From Desulfobacteraceae bacterium (GTDB taxonomy: Bacteria; Desulfobacterota; DSM-4660; Desulfatiglandales; Desulfatiglandaceae), in contig JAUWPC010000010.1 of NCBI GenBank assembly GCA_030611815.1, forward strand, positions 1-24,666: a stretch of 24,666 nucleotides of DNA, written 5' to 3'. Under the pieces are notes generated by a model. The model was not told where the DNA came from and did no database searches. It saw only the letters and a list, made by a program, of their open reading frames with translations. Shown here in pieces: positions 7,514 through 14,501 of the stretch (within the stretch, counting starts at the first letter, position 1; each line of letters opens with the position of its first letter). The position numbers and the translations under genes were made by a program.

Positions 7514-8644
7514 CTATGGAAAATTCAGGGCTTTTATAAAACCGCCCAGTTTCCGATTCTGGTCGTAAATGCAAAGCGGCATATCAGCTTTGGGCATCCA
7601 TACTCTTCCGATCTCTACTGCGACTGACACAGGTACGGCTGGAAAAACGTGGAGCAGGGCATCCTGGCCGTGGCGAGCCTTGATCCTGTCCAGAAGTTCT
7701 CGAGATTGCTGGCGGAATAATCGTAATTGTTCCCGGCTCTTTAAGAAATCATTATGGGGTGTAGCAATGAACATGCGCCAAATTGATAATTCTTTCCCTG
7801 GAAACACAGCCGAAATTCGATAGTTATTGATATTGGCGCTAAGCGAAAGGTTCAAAGCCACAGTAGGATTCGTTGCGCTCGGTTCTTCTATAAAGAACTC
7901 GAAGATTTCAGGTCTTTCCTGCCATTTCCAATCGGGTGGTTCTCGATGCAGTTGATAAACTTCAGCGGCAGGAATATCTGAAAGGAGTCTCCCTAGCTCG
8001 ATGAGAAGTGGTATGGGGGCGAAGGCGAAAATGGACAGGTGCTCAACATCCCCCGATCCGGCAACTCTTGGCTTAACCGTGCTATTAAAATTAAGTTGGA
8101 GATTTCGTAGCTCCGTGTCCCAAAATTCATGTGTGTGATCCTCAACTGCACTATTGTAAAGGCTTAACTCAATCGCCCTTGGTTCGGCGGGGTACCGGAG
8201 AGGAATCATGGCCTGCGCAGCTTTCCTCCAGCTAAGAGAGGCATTCTGCTCCCCGATATTGGCACCGTAAAGAAGCACATGGCTCTTCTTGTCCTCCTGC
8301 AAGGATGTCAAAAGTTCGATACGTATTTCGTGACTTTTTTTCATTGACCGAAGACGTTCCACTGGATGGCCTCGCACATCAATTCTATCAATAAGACGAT
8401 GATGTTCATCGCACATCAACATCAGATTGCTTATGTCTGATTTGAGCTTTTCCGAAAGCTCGGAATGACCTCGGGGCCCAGTTGGTTTGTCGGCAATAAT
8501 GTGCGCAATGTATGCTACATTGAATTCAGCTTTGGTTAAATTGTCCATCCATAAAGCTTTAGAACAGCCTTCGTATTGACATCGCCCACCGGATTTCCCC
8601 CACAGGCGCAACTTAACCGACTCAGGTATGTAGGAAACAGACAT
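7514..8644 (-). CDS. cap5: Cap5: HNH-SAVED cyclic-nucleotide-activated DNA endonuclease
   Basis: The killing effector of the CBASS, 376 residues from the ATG at 8644. An N-terminal HNH nuclease occupies residues 5-90: zinc Cys in GRCQYEGC (22, 27), the YIAHI histidine (49), then ISNLMLMCDEHHRLID with Asn73, Cys78 and His81-82. The C-terminal half is a SAVED sensor domain, recognised by HLSIFAFAPIPLLIELG and by LLHVFPAVPVSVAVEIGRVW near the end. On binding its nucleotide ligand, such proteins multimerise and degrade DNA. The frame is open to a GTG at 8710 inside the upstream gene. I prefer 8644 because family members begin just before the IPE-x-V/T-K-L segment, although no clear ribosome site decides it. 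Confidence 0.92.
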   Translation of the reverse strand: MSVSYIPESVKLRLWGKSGGRCQYEGCSKALWMDNLTKAEFNVAYIAHIIADKPTGPRGHSELSEKLKSDISNLMLMCDEHHRLIDRIDVRGHPVERLRSMKKSHEIRIELLTSLQEDKKSHVLLYGANIGEQNASLSWRKAAQAMIPLRYPAEPRAIELSLYNSAVEDHTHEFWDTELRNLQLNFNSTVKPRVAGSGDVEHLSIFAFAPIPLLIELGRLLSDIPAAEVYQLHREPPDWKWQERPEIFEFFIEEPSATNPTVALNLSLSANINNYRISAVFPGKELSIWRMFIATPHNDFLKSREQLRLFRQQSRELLDRIKARHGQDALLHVFPAVPVSVAVEIGRVWMPKADMPLCIYDQNRKLGGFIKALNFP

Positions 8645-8666
8645 GCTTTCAAGCCCCATTTCACGT

Positions 8667-9080
8667 TTAAGACATGCCGCCAGCTCCAAACAAGTCATGA
8701 TGGCAGCCACGGCTACACCAAGGTGTATGGATTTCTCGTCGGGATGTTAGGCCCGATTTTAAATTATGGACCGCATCAGTCAAAACATAGCTATCTTTCA
8801 ATGTTGCTGTTGCTTCGGAGTCAAGATTTTGGTGGCTTCCGGTGAGAAATCCCATTAGACGGATCTGGTCCAGAGGAACTGACGGAACTTCACTGCAATT
8901 TGATTGCATCATGCTGTCAATCAATTTGTGTCCATTGCGAGGATATTCAGCCCTGAGCTCCCTTGCCATTGATACTGCGACCTGTTCATGGATGAATTGC
9001 CAGGAAGCCCTTTTGAATCCTCCTTTTACGACTTTCCAGCCCATGCCCGCAGACAACACGTGGTGTGTCTTTCTGGACAT
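8667..9080 (-). CDS. DUF2188-like small protein upstream of CBASS
   Basis: The first half resembles the DUF2188 pattern: HHV at 6-8, then GWKVVKGGFKRAS and an ARELRAEY helix (about 13-47). The remaining 90 residues (from SMMQSN onward) match nothing I know and end in a Cys/His-rich stretch (PWCSRGCHHD). The start at 9080 follows AAGAGG at good spacing; the frame itself is open to 9110. It sits between the nuclease-like gene and cap5, 22 bp from the preferred cap5 start, so it is probably in the same transcript. Its role is unknown. DUF2188 proteins are small and have no established activity. Confidence 0.6.
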   Translation of the reverse strand: MSRKTHHVLSAGMGWKVVKGGFKRASWQFIHEQVAVSMARELRAEYPRNGHKLIDSMMQSNCSEVPSVPLDQIRLMGFLTGSHQNLDSEATATLKDSYVLTDAVHNLKSGLTSRREIHTPWCSRGCHHDLFGAGGMS

Positions 9081-9141
9081 TTCAAAACCTCTTGAAGTGT
9101 TTGATATCATGCGTACTTGACGCTGTAAGAGAGTTGTGCGA

Positions 9142-9522
9142 TTATCTCGGGATCCAGATATTGTTCAGCTGAATTCCGAGACTGGCCGCCCTTTGCTCTG
9201 CTGCGCTCCTTGATCCCTTCGGAACCACCACGTGGAATTCACCACCGGATTTCTGAGCAGCGTCTGCGAACAGAGTCCACTGGTTGATGGTGTGGTCATC
9301 GAAGATACTGTCGGAGGTTTCTGCCTCCAGGATGATGTCAGTACCATTGTTGTTCGCTGTCAGGTCAGGCAAATGGTTTTTCTTGGTCCCGTGAATCACC
9401 TCAGGGTCAGGAAAGCCCGGAATGTCTGCCCTGATGTTCCGAAAACCTTCGTTTTTAAAATGATTCGCCATCATGCTGATCAAGTCACGATGCTCCTGCG
9501 ATTCTGATGAATTTCTTGACAT
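9142..9522 (-). CDS. Putative PD-(D/E)XK-like nuclease, first gene of the CBASS operon
   Basis: A 126-residue protein from the ATG at 9522, which has a strong site (AAGGAG) nine bases upstream. The frame is open to 9594 but that extension would cover a palindrome. The core reads LPDLTA (51-56), then DIILEAETSDSI (62-73), then DHTINQWTLFADAA and FHVVVPKGS. The Asp53 / Glu66 / Glu68 spacing with the strand pattern fits a restriction-endonuclease-like fold in which the usual Lys of E-x-K is Glu or displaced. I recall a conserved hypothetical family with the same E-x-ET..S...HT..QW signature but no known function. It starts the minus-strand set that continues through DUF2188, cap5, CD-NTase and E2. 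Confidence 0.55.
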   Translation of the reverse strand: MSRNSSESQEHRDLISMMANHFKNEGFRNIRADIPGFPDPEVIHGTKKNHLPDLTANNNGTDIILEAETSDSIFDDHTINQWTLFADAAQKSGGEFHVVVPKGSRSAAEQRAASLGIQLNNIWIPR

Positions 9523-9582
9523 GACGTGTTTCTCCTTATTGCTGATATTTTGCTTTCTATTATCTATAAACCGGTGAATCTG

Positions 9583-9610
9583 AAAATTTGCCAAAAAAGT
9601 GGCAAATTTT
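9583..9610. promoter_or_regulatory. Perfect 11-bp inverted repeat in the divergent promoter region
   Basis: AAAATTTGCCA (9583-9593) and TGGCAAATTTT (9600-9610) are exact reverse complements separated by six bases. The site lies between the start codons of the nuclease/CBASS operon (9522, minus) and the sigma/ImmA operon (9644, plus). On the minus strand a TTGGCA -35-like hexamer lies inside it. It has the size and position of an operator for a dimeric repressor controlling one or both operons. Confidence 0.55.
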
Positions 9611-9643
9611 TCCAGTGCTCGGCTTTATTCAATAGGAGGGGTG

Positions 9644-10237
9644 ATGGCACATGATAGAATCCTTGAACTTCTGGAGAGAGCGGACTGGAAAGACATCACT
9701 TTCCGATTGACGCACTATGCCATCTGGAAAGCCTGTCGCTACAATTGGAAATCCGGAAGTCCTGATCAGCTGCCCGGGGGAAGGACTCCGCAGGACATGG
9801 CCCTCAATGCTATCGAGAAGGTCTGGACGGGGGTGCGGGAATGGGATCCGGATAAATACCCTAATCTGTACACCCATCTCAAGTGGATCGTCGACAGCGA
9901 CATCGACCACCTCATCAAATCAAAAGAGCACGACAAATCCCGGAGAATGCCTGAGACCAGATTCTATCAGGCCAGCGAAACGCCCAATCCTGAGGAGCAG
10001 CTGATTGCCAAAGAAAACAAGGCCCTTGAAGACGAGATAAGAAATGAATTCTACGTAATGGTGGAGGGAGATGAGGACCTTGAGACTCTCATGCTGTGCT
10101 TTGATGAAGGTATCGACAAGCCCCAGGATATCGCAGAGCAGACGGGCTGGAATGTTTCCAAAGCAAATAACGTGAAAAAAAGGCTTTTCCGGAAGGCTGC
10201 AAAGCTTAAGCACCTCATACGAAAGGGGGAGAAATGA
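9644..10237 (+). CDS. Sigma-70-family (ECF-like) RNA polymerase sigma factor
   Basis: 197 residues from the ATG at 9644, behind AGGAGGGG; the open frame reaches back to 9599 but has no ribosome site there. Residues about 48-105 look like sigma region 2 (DMALNAIEKVWTGV, then the WIVDSDIDHLIKSKEHDKSR helix). Residues 158-190 form a region-4 helix-turn-helix (KPQDIAEQTGWNVSKANNVK, then KRLFRKAAKL). It should redirect RNA polymerase to a small promoter set. It overlaps the next gene by four bases (ATGA), so the two are translationally coupled. The family is clear in outline but divergent, and its targets are unknown. Confidence 0.75.
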   Translation: MAHDRILELLERADWKDITFRLTHYAIWKACRYNWKSGSPDQLPGGRTPQDMALNAIEKVWTGVREWDPDKYPNLYTHLKWIVDSDIDHLIKSKEHDKSRRMPETRFYQASETPNPEEQLIAKENKALEDEIRNEFYVMVEGDEDLETLMLCFDEGIDKPQDIAEQTGWNVSKANNVKKRLFRKAAKLKHLIRKGEK

Positions 10238-10653
10238 AAAAAAAGGGATTCATAGAATGCCTTACTGATTTTGTGAGCGACTCTGAGGGGCTCACCCAGG
10301 AAGAAATAGCAACTGAACTGGAAGAACTGGGGATTGATACCGCTGAACTGGCGGCTGCGGCAGATGAGATAGCAAAAAGAGGATCAGCTGTCAGGCGGCT
10401 TGCCTGGCGCGACAGAGCAAAGGAAAGGCGGGCGGAGGTTAAAGAATTGCTGAAATCCAAGCAGATAGGAAGGACTGCTCTTGAGCTGAAGGATAAGGTC
10501 AGGGAAATCCTCATGGGCAGCTACGGGCAGGGAGCTTTTTCCTATGCAGAAGCCTATTTCCGCAAGCGGGATTCCTTTTCGGAAAATGACCTTGAGAGCC
10601 TGATCGAGGACCTGGAAGACCTGAATCTTTTGGAGGAGGAGAAAGACGGTTAG
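10234..10653 (+). CDS. 139-residue helical acidic protein between sigma factor and ImmA peptidase
   Basis: This protein is unrecognised. It is highly charged and predicted helical throughout, with a basic middle (RLAWRDRAKERRAEVKELLK, 54-73) and a very acidic C-terminus (ENDLESLIEDLEDLNLLEEE). An N-terminal segment, GLTQEEIATELEELGI, resembles a degenerate helix-turn-helix. It overlaps the sigma gene by ATGA and ends two bases before the metallopeptidase ATG. In known ImmA/ImmR and PprI/DdrO pairs the peptidase cleaves a repressor from the same operon. By analogy this protein could be a sigma-binding inhibitor or the substrate, which is an inference with no direct sequence proof. Confidence 0.7.
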   Translation: MKKKGFIECLTDFVSDSEGLTQEEIATELEELGIDTAELAAAADEIAKRGSAVRRLAWRDRAKERRAEVKELLKSKQIGRTALELKDKVREILMGSYGQGAFSYAEAYFRKRDSFSENDLESLIEDLEDLNLLEEEKDG

Positions 10654-10655
10654 AT

Positions 10656-11516
10656 ATGAATACACCGCTGGCATCCGCAAGAGCGGCCGCAATCATCAAA
10701 AGCCTGCAGATAAGAAATCCTGATGAGATATGCATCAGGGATATCTCTATGGAGCGCGGGGCATTGGTGAAGGAACGGTATTTGGAAGGATCAGAGGGCC
10801 GCCTGGTGCGGAAGGGAAGGATCGGCATAATCACTGTGAACAAATCATTGCCAGAGGAAGGCCGAAAGAGATTCGCCATCGCTCACGAGCTGGGACATTT
10901 CGAGCTGCACAGCGATTCCCAGCTTATCTTTTGCACCGAGGAGGATATGTATCAGTGGAATGAGAGCAAAGAGCAGGAAATCGAGGCGAACGAATTCGCA
11001 GCATCTGTCCTTATGCCCCACGACATCTTTTCCCGCTATTTCAAAGACCAATCACCCAATATGAATACTATTTCTGAAATCGCCCGTGAATTCAGAACGA
11101 CCCTTACCGCCACGGCCCTGCGGTATGCTCAAATCTCCCCAGAAGCCTGTGCAGTAGTTGTCTGCGAGGAGGGGACGATCAGGTGGTACAAGAAATCGGG
11201 GAGTTTCGATTTCCATGTCAAGGTGGGAGAGAAACTCAGCCCTTACACGCATGCTTTCGATTATTTCGACGGCGTGGACATGCCCGAGCGGCCGGAGAGA
11301 GTGCCTGCTTACGCCTGGCTGGCAGGAGAAGTAGACGCCGATGCTGAAATTGTTGAGCACTCCCTGGCTCTGGGAGGCTATGGCGTGGTGCTTTCCCTTC
11401 TGTGGGTCTTGGAGGAGATCAAGCTTCCATACCGCAGATATGACCGCGAGGAGGATGAGCCGGAATTCGATCTGACGAACCCCTTTACGCCTGACGGAAA
11501 GAGATGGAGGTGGTGA
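10656..11516 (+). CDS. ImmA/IrrE-family metallo-endopeptidase
   Basis: A 286-residue zinc peptidase. The HExxH motif is AIAHELGHFELH (His77, Glu78, His81), and the downstream glutamate helix is EIEANEFAASVLMP (about 108-121), both canonical for the family. The C-terminal 150 residues are an extension that may sense a partner. Relatives (ImmA, IrrE/PprI) cleave a transcription repressor after phage or DNA-damage signals. Here the operon holds a sigma factor and a small acidic protein instead of an XRE repressor. The ribosome site GGAGGAG lies within the end of the previous gene. It is convergent with the HEPN-like gene, with only three bases between the stop codons. Confidence 0.88.
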   Translation: MNTPLASARAAAIIKSLQIRNPDEICIRDISMERGALVKERYLEGSEGRLVRKGRIGIITVNKSLPEEGRKRFAIAHELGHFELHSDSQLIFCTEEDMYQWNESKEQEIEANEFAASVLMPHDIFSRYFKDQSPNMNTISEIAREFRTTLTATALRYAQISPEACAVVVCEEGTIRWYKKSGSFDFHVKVGEKLSPYTHAFDYFDGVDMPERPERVPAYAWLAGEVDADAEIVEHSLALGGYGVVLSLLWVLEEIKLPYRRYDREEDEPEFDLTNPFTPDGKRWRW

Positions 11517-11519
11517 TAT

Positions 11520-11927
11520 TTACAGAAGACGGCTGACCATCCGAACGATGCCTCTTGTTCGCCGCAACATTGTCCGGACATTGGTGGCACTCAGCTGGTC
11601 CTTGGGATGAATGTGAGAACCGCCCGGCTGAGGTATCGGGTAGAGACACTCGTTCCTTATCGATGCGATACGAATCGCCGTAGCGGCCACCTGCCGCCCT
11701 ATCCGATTTCTGTTTGCTTGCGTAAGGAAAGCGTTGATTTTTCTATTATGGTTTCGAGGATATTCGACACCACGGCTTCTGCACAAGGCTCCACCAGTCG
11801 ACTCGAAGGCGTGATAAGCGAGAAATCCGCCGTATTCATGGGCTGAATTGTTTACAGCCGCATCTCCGGCTGATAGCGCTCTCCATGCCAGACCGATATA
11901 GATATCTTTCTCAGCCATTTGACTCAC
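11520..11927 (-). CDS. HEPN-like domain protein, catalytic His not seen
   Basis: 135 residues from a GTG at 11927 that overlaps the stop of the previous gene (GTGA); ATG at 11918 is an alternative start. The helical pattern (IGLAWRALSAGDAAVNN, GGFLAYHAFESTGGALC, RKINAFLTQ, TAIRIASIRNECLYP) resembles HEPN domains, four-helix proteins that often act as RNases or as partners of nucleotidyltransferases. The usual R-x4-6-H active site would fall at Arg91 (RNECLY), but no His follows at that spacing; the nearest is His105. It may be an inactive or structural HEPN. It is the last of three minus-strand genes. Confidence 0.5.
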   Translation of the reverse strand: MSQMAEKDIYIGLAWRALSAGDAAVNNSAHEYGGFLAYHAFESTGGALCRSRGVEYPRNHNRKINAFLTQANRNRIGRQVAATAIRIASIRNECLYPIPQPGGSHIHPKDQLSATNVRTMLRRTRGIVRMVSRLL

Positions 11928-12319
11928 TCCAATTTGTTCAAAAGCCAGCCACTCCTTGAGATACGGAGGTGCGCGGGCCCTTTATTCTGATAGTGCAAGG
12001 CCCATTCTGGTCTTGTGAGAGGTTTGACCAGTGGCAGGATACCGGACTGAATGTAAAAATGGACGAGATAGTCTGCGAAATTGTTAATCGCCCTGAATCT
12101 GCTCCTGAATGACCCGTAAATATAGACATCAAGAGACGCATTACGCTTTATCATGGTCGGGGTCGCGTGCAGGATGACTTCATTAATGGTGGGCGGAGGC
12201 TCCTCTTCGATCTGCATTGCCAATTCCCGGGAGATGCTAATGAGACGATCCGGGAGATGCGGCAAAGGCAGCTCAAAAAACCTATATCTTGCGAATTCGC
12301 TCGGAGGGGGTGCACCCAT
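11924..12319 (-). CDS. Unknown 131-residue protein coupled to the HEPN-like gene
   Basis: No family is recognised. The protein opens with a proline-rich segment (MGAPPPSEFARYRFFELPLP), followed by a helical stretch (RLISISRELAMQIEEEPPP). It then has an aromatic-rich core, DVYIYGSFRSRFRAINNF and ADYLVHFYIQ. There are no Cys clusters, signal peptide or membrane segment. Its stop codon overlaps the start of the HEPN-like gene by four bases, so the two are made together, as for toxin-antitoxin or two-subunit partners. It starts 82 bp after the end of the ART-like gene. Confidence 0.6.
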   Translation of the reverse strand: MGAPPPSEFARYRFFELPLPHLPDRLISISRELAMQIEEEPPPTINEVILHATPTMIKRNASLDVYIYGSFRSRFRAINNFADYLVHFYIQSGILPLVKPLTRPEWALHYQNKGPAHLRISRSGWLLNKLE

Positions 12320-12401
12320 CTTTCTGACTCAATCGATGTTTTTCAAGTACATATAAACCGGATTTATGGAATGATCAAATCATTCTTTAAGCAAACCCTT
12401 A

Positions 12402-13376
12402 TTAATCGACACTCCGGGACCGCCGTCCTGGCATTAAGTCGGCATCAATCTGCTCCGGCGAGAGGCGGAAGAACTTTGATAAAATGGATCTGAAGGATTT
12501 CTTCATTGCGCTCTTTGATCCGAGCAATTTCGAAAGCGAGAAAGCCTCATCATAATGTTCCTCTCCGTACAATATCAGTGCGGCCTTCAACAACGGATTT
12601 CTGTTTTTCCCTGAGACAACCACGTCCGTATCCTCAAATTCATCGGTGAAGTCTTGAATTAGCTTGCTGAGTATAGATGCTGTATTGGGTATGAATTCAA
12701 GCTCATCATTCTGTTTTTCCAGAAATAATCTCCTATGCCTTCTCAGTCCTCTCCCGATTAAATTGGCCATGATTCTGGTGCCGGCCTCGTACTGGGATGA
12801 TCCCAGTTCAGGGCAGCTGCTGCCATTCTTGGTGCAATATCTTAGATGGTGGCCCACAAATTCAATCTCCCGACATTTCCTGAGAGACAGATCAGAATCG
12901 ACCATTATTTCTCCGGTATAGTGTCCGTTCCTGTACCAGGTTTTCCCGTCCCAATATAAAGGGCCTTCTGGCTTGGTTTCGTCATAAGGAACAACACTCT
13001 CGTCGGAATCATAATCTTTGTCTGTGATCAGTATTCTGTATGCAGGCGGATTATATGACTTTACATCCTCAACCCAATATAGATCTCTATCGTTAACTAT
13101 TGTTTCCCAATCGAATTCGAAGCTTACATTGCCGTAAATAGACCCATGGGCCCACGAGTTTGGGGAAACCCATGAGACGCAAGTCCGGCTGTTTTTCAGC
13201 CGGCTTTCATCCCAGACAAGGGATGACCTTATCATCCCATCTTCAATGATTCTTACTGCGTCGTGTATATGTGCAATATGGCGCACTGTGGAGAATGGCT
13301 CGCAGCCTGGCTCTGTCCAATTCCTTCTCTTGGAAGGACTGCCTACTTTGTATTTTTCCCATTCAGGCTTTTTCAT
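12402..13376 (-). CDS. 324-residue protein, possible DarT/ART-like ADP-ribosyltransferase
   Basis: The N-terminal part has VRHIAHIHDAVRIIEDGMI (31-49), close in pattern to the H-x-T-H-I-x-N-x-x-x-I-L-x-x-G start of DarT/DUF4433-type ADP-ribosyltransferases. It is followed by SWVSPNSWAHGSIYGNVSF, and a later acidic strand REIEFVGHH (169-177) could supply the catalytic Glu. A Cys/His patch (His176-177, Cys181, Cys188) follows. The C-terminal 110 residues are helical (ILSKLIQDFTDEF, DEAFSLSKLLGSKSAMKKSF). The ATG at 13376 follows AGGA. The ART reading is a fold-level guess from motifs. The protein is certainly coding and probably the first gene of the three-gene set ending in the HEPN-like protein. 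Confidence 0.55.
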   Translation of the reverse strand: MKKPEWEKYKVGSPSKRRNWTEPGCEPFSTVRHIAHIHDAVRIIEDGMIRSSLVWDESRLKNSRTCVSWVSPNSWAHGSIYGNVSFEFDWETIVNDRDLYWVEDVKSYNPPAYRILITDKDYDSDESVVPYDETKPEGPLYWDGKTWYRNGHYTGEIMVDSDLSLRKCREIEFVGHHLRYCTKNGSSCPELGSSQYEAGTRIMANLIGRGLRRHRRLFLEKQNDELEFIPNTASILSKLIQDFTDEFEDTDVVVSGKNRNPLLKAALILYGEEHYDEAFSLSKLLGSKSAMKKSFRSILSKFFRLSPEQIDADLMPGRRSRSVD

Positions 13377-13501
13377 GAGGTCCTGGCACCGTCAATCATG
13401 CTCACAACTCAATCAATCTCTTGACTATCTTATGATAGAATCCGATTGTTCATACGTCTCCGCTTTTTTCCAGAACAGTTATTCAGGACAGTAACCGCCC
13501 A

Positions 13502-13518
13502 ATTCAAACCGTTTGAAT
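13502..13518. promoter_or_regulatory. 17-bp palindrome upstream of the ART-like gene
   Basis: ATTCAAAC and GTTTGAAT are exact 8-base arms around a single C. The site is 126 bp before the start codon of the ART-like gene and could be an operator for it. No clear -35/-10 pair was found beside it. Confidence 0.35.
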
Positions 13519-13878
13519 ACGCTATAAGAAAACCAAACTGCCGGGGCTGATCTTTCCAAAATAAACGGATTTAGGCTTTTGCTAAATCCAGATATCTTGA
13601 TAAGTATCTGTAAACAAAGCCGCTTGGACGATACCCAATATCTTGTGGTCCGCCCGAATACAATGTAAAAGTGTTAGACAATGGTGCCGCCAAGTCAACA
13701 ATACTTGCATGATCCTGAATTATTGAATCTTTTCAGGATACAAATGGTAGTTGAAAGCTTCAATTCTCTTGCCTCGGAAATTTGCAGTAACCTACCATAT
13801 GATCTTGTTGAATTCAACCAAAACAGCCCATATTCTCGACAGGATTTCCTTATTATAAATGAACTGTATTGATTGAGG

Positions 13879-13899
13879 CAAGGGTAGCCTTGTTTTTTT
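13879..13899 (+). terminator. Weak terminator-like hairpin
   Basis: CAAGG and CCTTG form a 5-bp stem with a four-base loop, followed directly by seven T. The stem is short, and no convincing plus-strand gene precedes it. Confidence 0.3.
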
Positions 13900-13960
13900 G
13901 ATCTTTAGCAAAAGGAAAGAGTCACGATAGGGAGGATTACACGTCGTGTGTCAGAGGAGT

Positions 13961-14016
13961 TACCATATGGATATGTCAAAGATTCAGCACCACCCAAAAT
14001 TACAGATATCTGCTAT
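13961..14016 (+). repeat. Right copy of 56-bp direct repeat (possible attR)
   Basis: This repeats 3157-3212 in the same orientation, with the identical 19-base core at 13976-13994. Together the copies enclose 10.8 kb holding the integrase and all CBASS, sigma/ImmA and HEPN/ART genes. Beyond it only the palindromic element and housekeeping genes follow. Confidence 0.45.
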
Positions 14017-14226
14017 ATACCTCAACCAAAGCTAATATTGTGATAAGCCTTACATAGCCACGGTCGTATAAGAGACCAAAAAATATTGCCTTAGCCATGG
14101 CCTAAGAAATCAAATCGGTTTCTAACCAATTTGGGAGTAAAGAAAGGGGAAAGACAGGTACCTCCATGCCGGAAGAATCCCCTGACCTTTGTCCCTATTA
14201 CTCAAGAAAAATCAAGGGATATCCTG

Positions 14227-14255
14227 TTGACATATCCCTGATTAATTCCTATAAT
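14227..14255 (+). promoter_or_regulatory. Consensus sigma-70 promoter
   Basis: TTGACA (14227-14232), a 17-base spacer and TATAAT (14250-14255) match the housekeeping consensus at all twelve positions. It fires toward the inverted-repeat element and antisense to dacB. Downstream is only a 24-codon ORF (ATG at 14260) with no ribosome site, so an RNA product or the relic of a lost gene is more likely. Confidence 0.6.
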
Positions 14256-14311
14256 CTAAAATGTGGGTAAACAGGTATTCTGAATCCTGCCTCCTGAATT
14301 CCGACGACTTA

Positions 14312-14501
14312 ACCCTAACGTTGCATAAGATTTGAGTTCAAAACGCTTTAGATTAGGTCAGCAAGGGACGTTGGGACGGTTTCAAGGGTGAAAGCGTATT
14401 CAACATACGGTGAGGTCTTGAAAATGGACCAGCGTTTCTTGATGGCCTGATATAGAGCGAGCGCAGCGTTTTTGGACCGAAGGTTTATGCAACGTTAGGG
14501 T
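14312..14501. mobile_element. 190-bp element with perfect 17-bp terminal inverted repeats
   Basis: ACCCTAACGTTGCATAA at 14312-14328 is the exact reverse complement of 14485-14501. The interior (156 bp) carries on the minus strand an open frame of about 43 codons (14348-14478, including KNAALALYQAIKKRWSIFK) without a start. It looks like a non-autonomous transposable element or deletion derivative. I see no clear target duplication. It ends three bases before the dacB stop codon. Confidence 0.6.

Noticed and set aside
10215..10879. Minus-strand ORFs opposite the sigma/ImmA operon
   Set aside because: The plus-strand genes have ribosome sites, coupled overlaps and recognisable domains; the opposite frames have none.
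13681..13872. 63-codon plus-strand ORF followed by a T-run hairpin
   Set aside because: It has no ribosome site, composition is AT-driven and no family resemblance is seen; the hairpin stem is only 5 bp.
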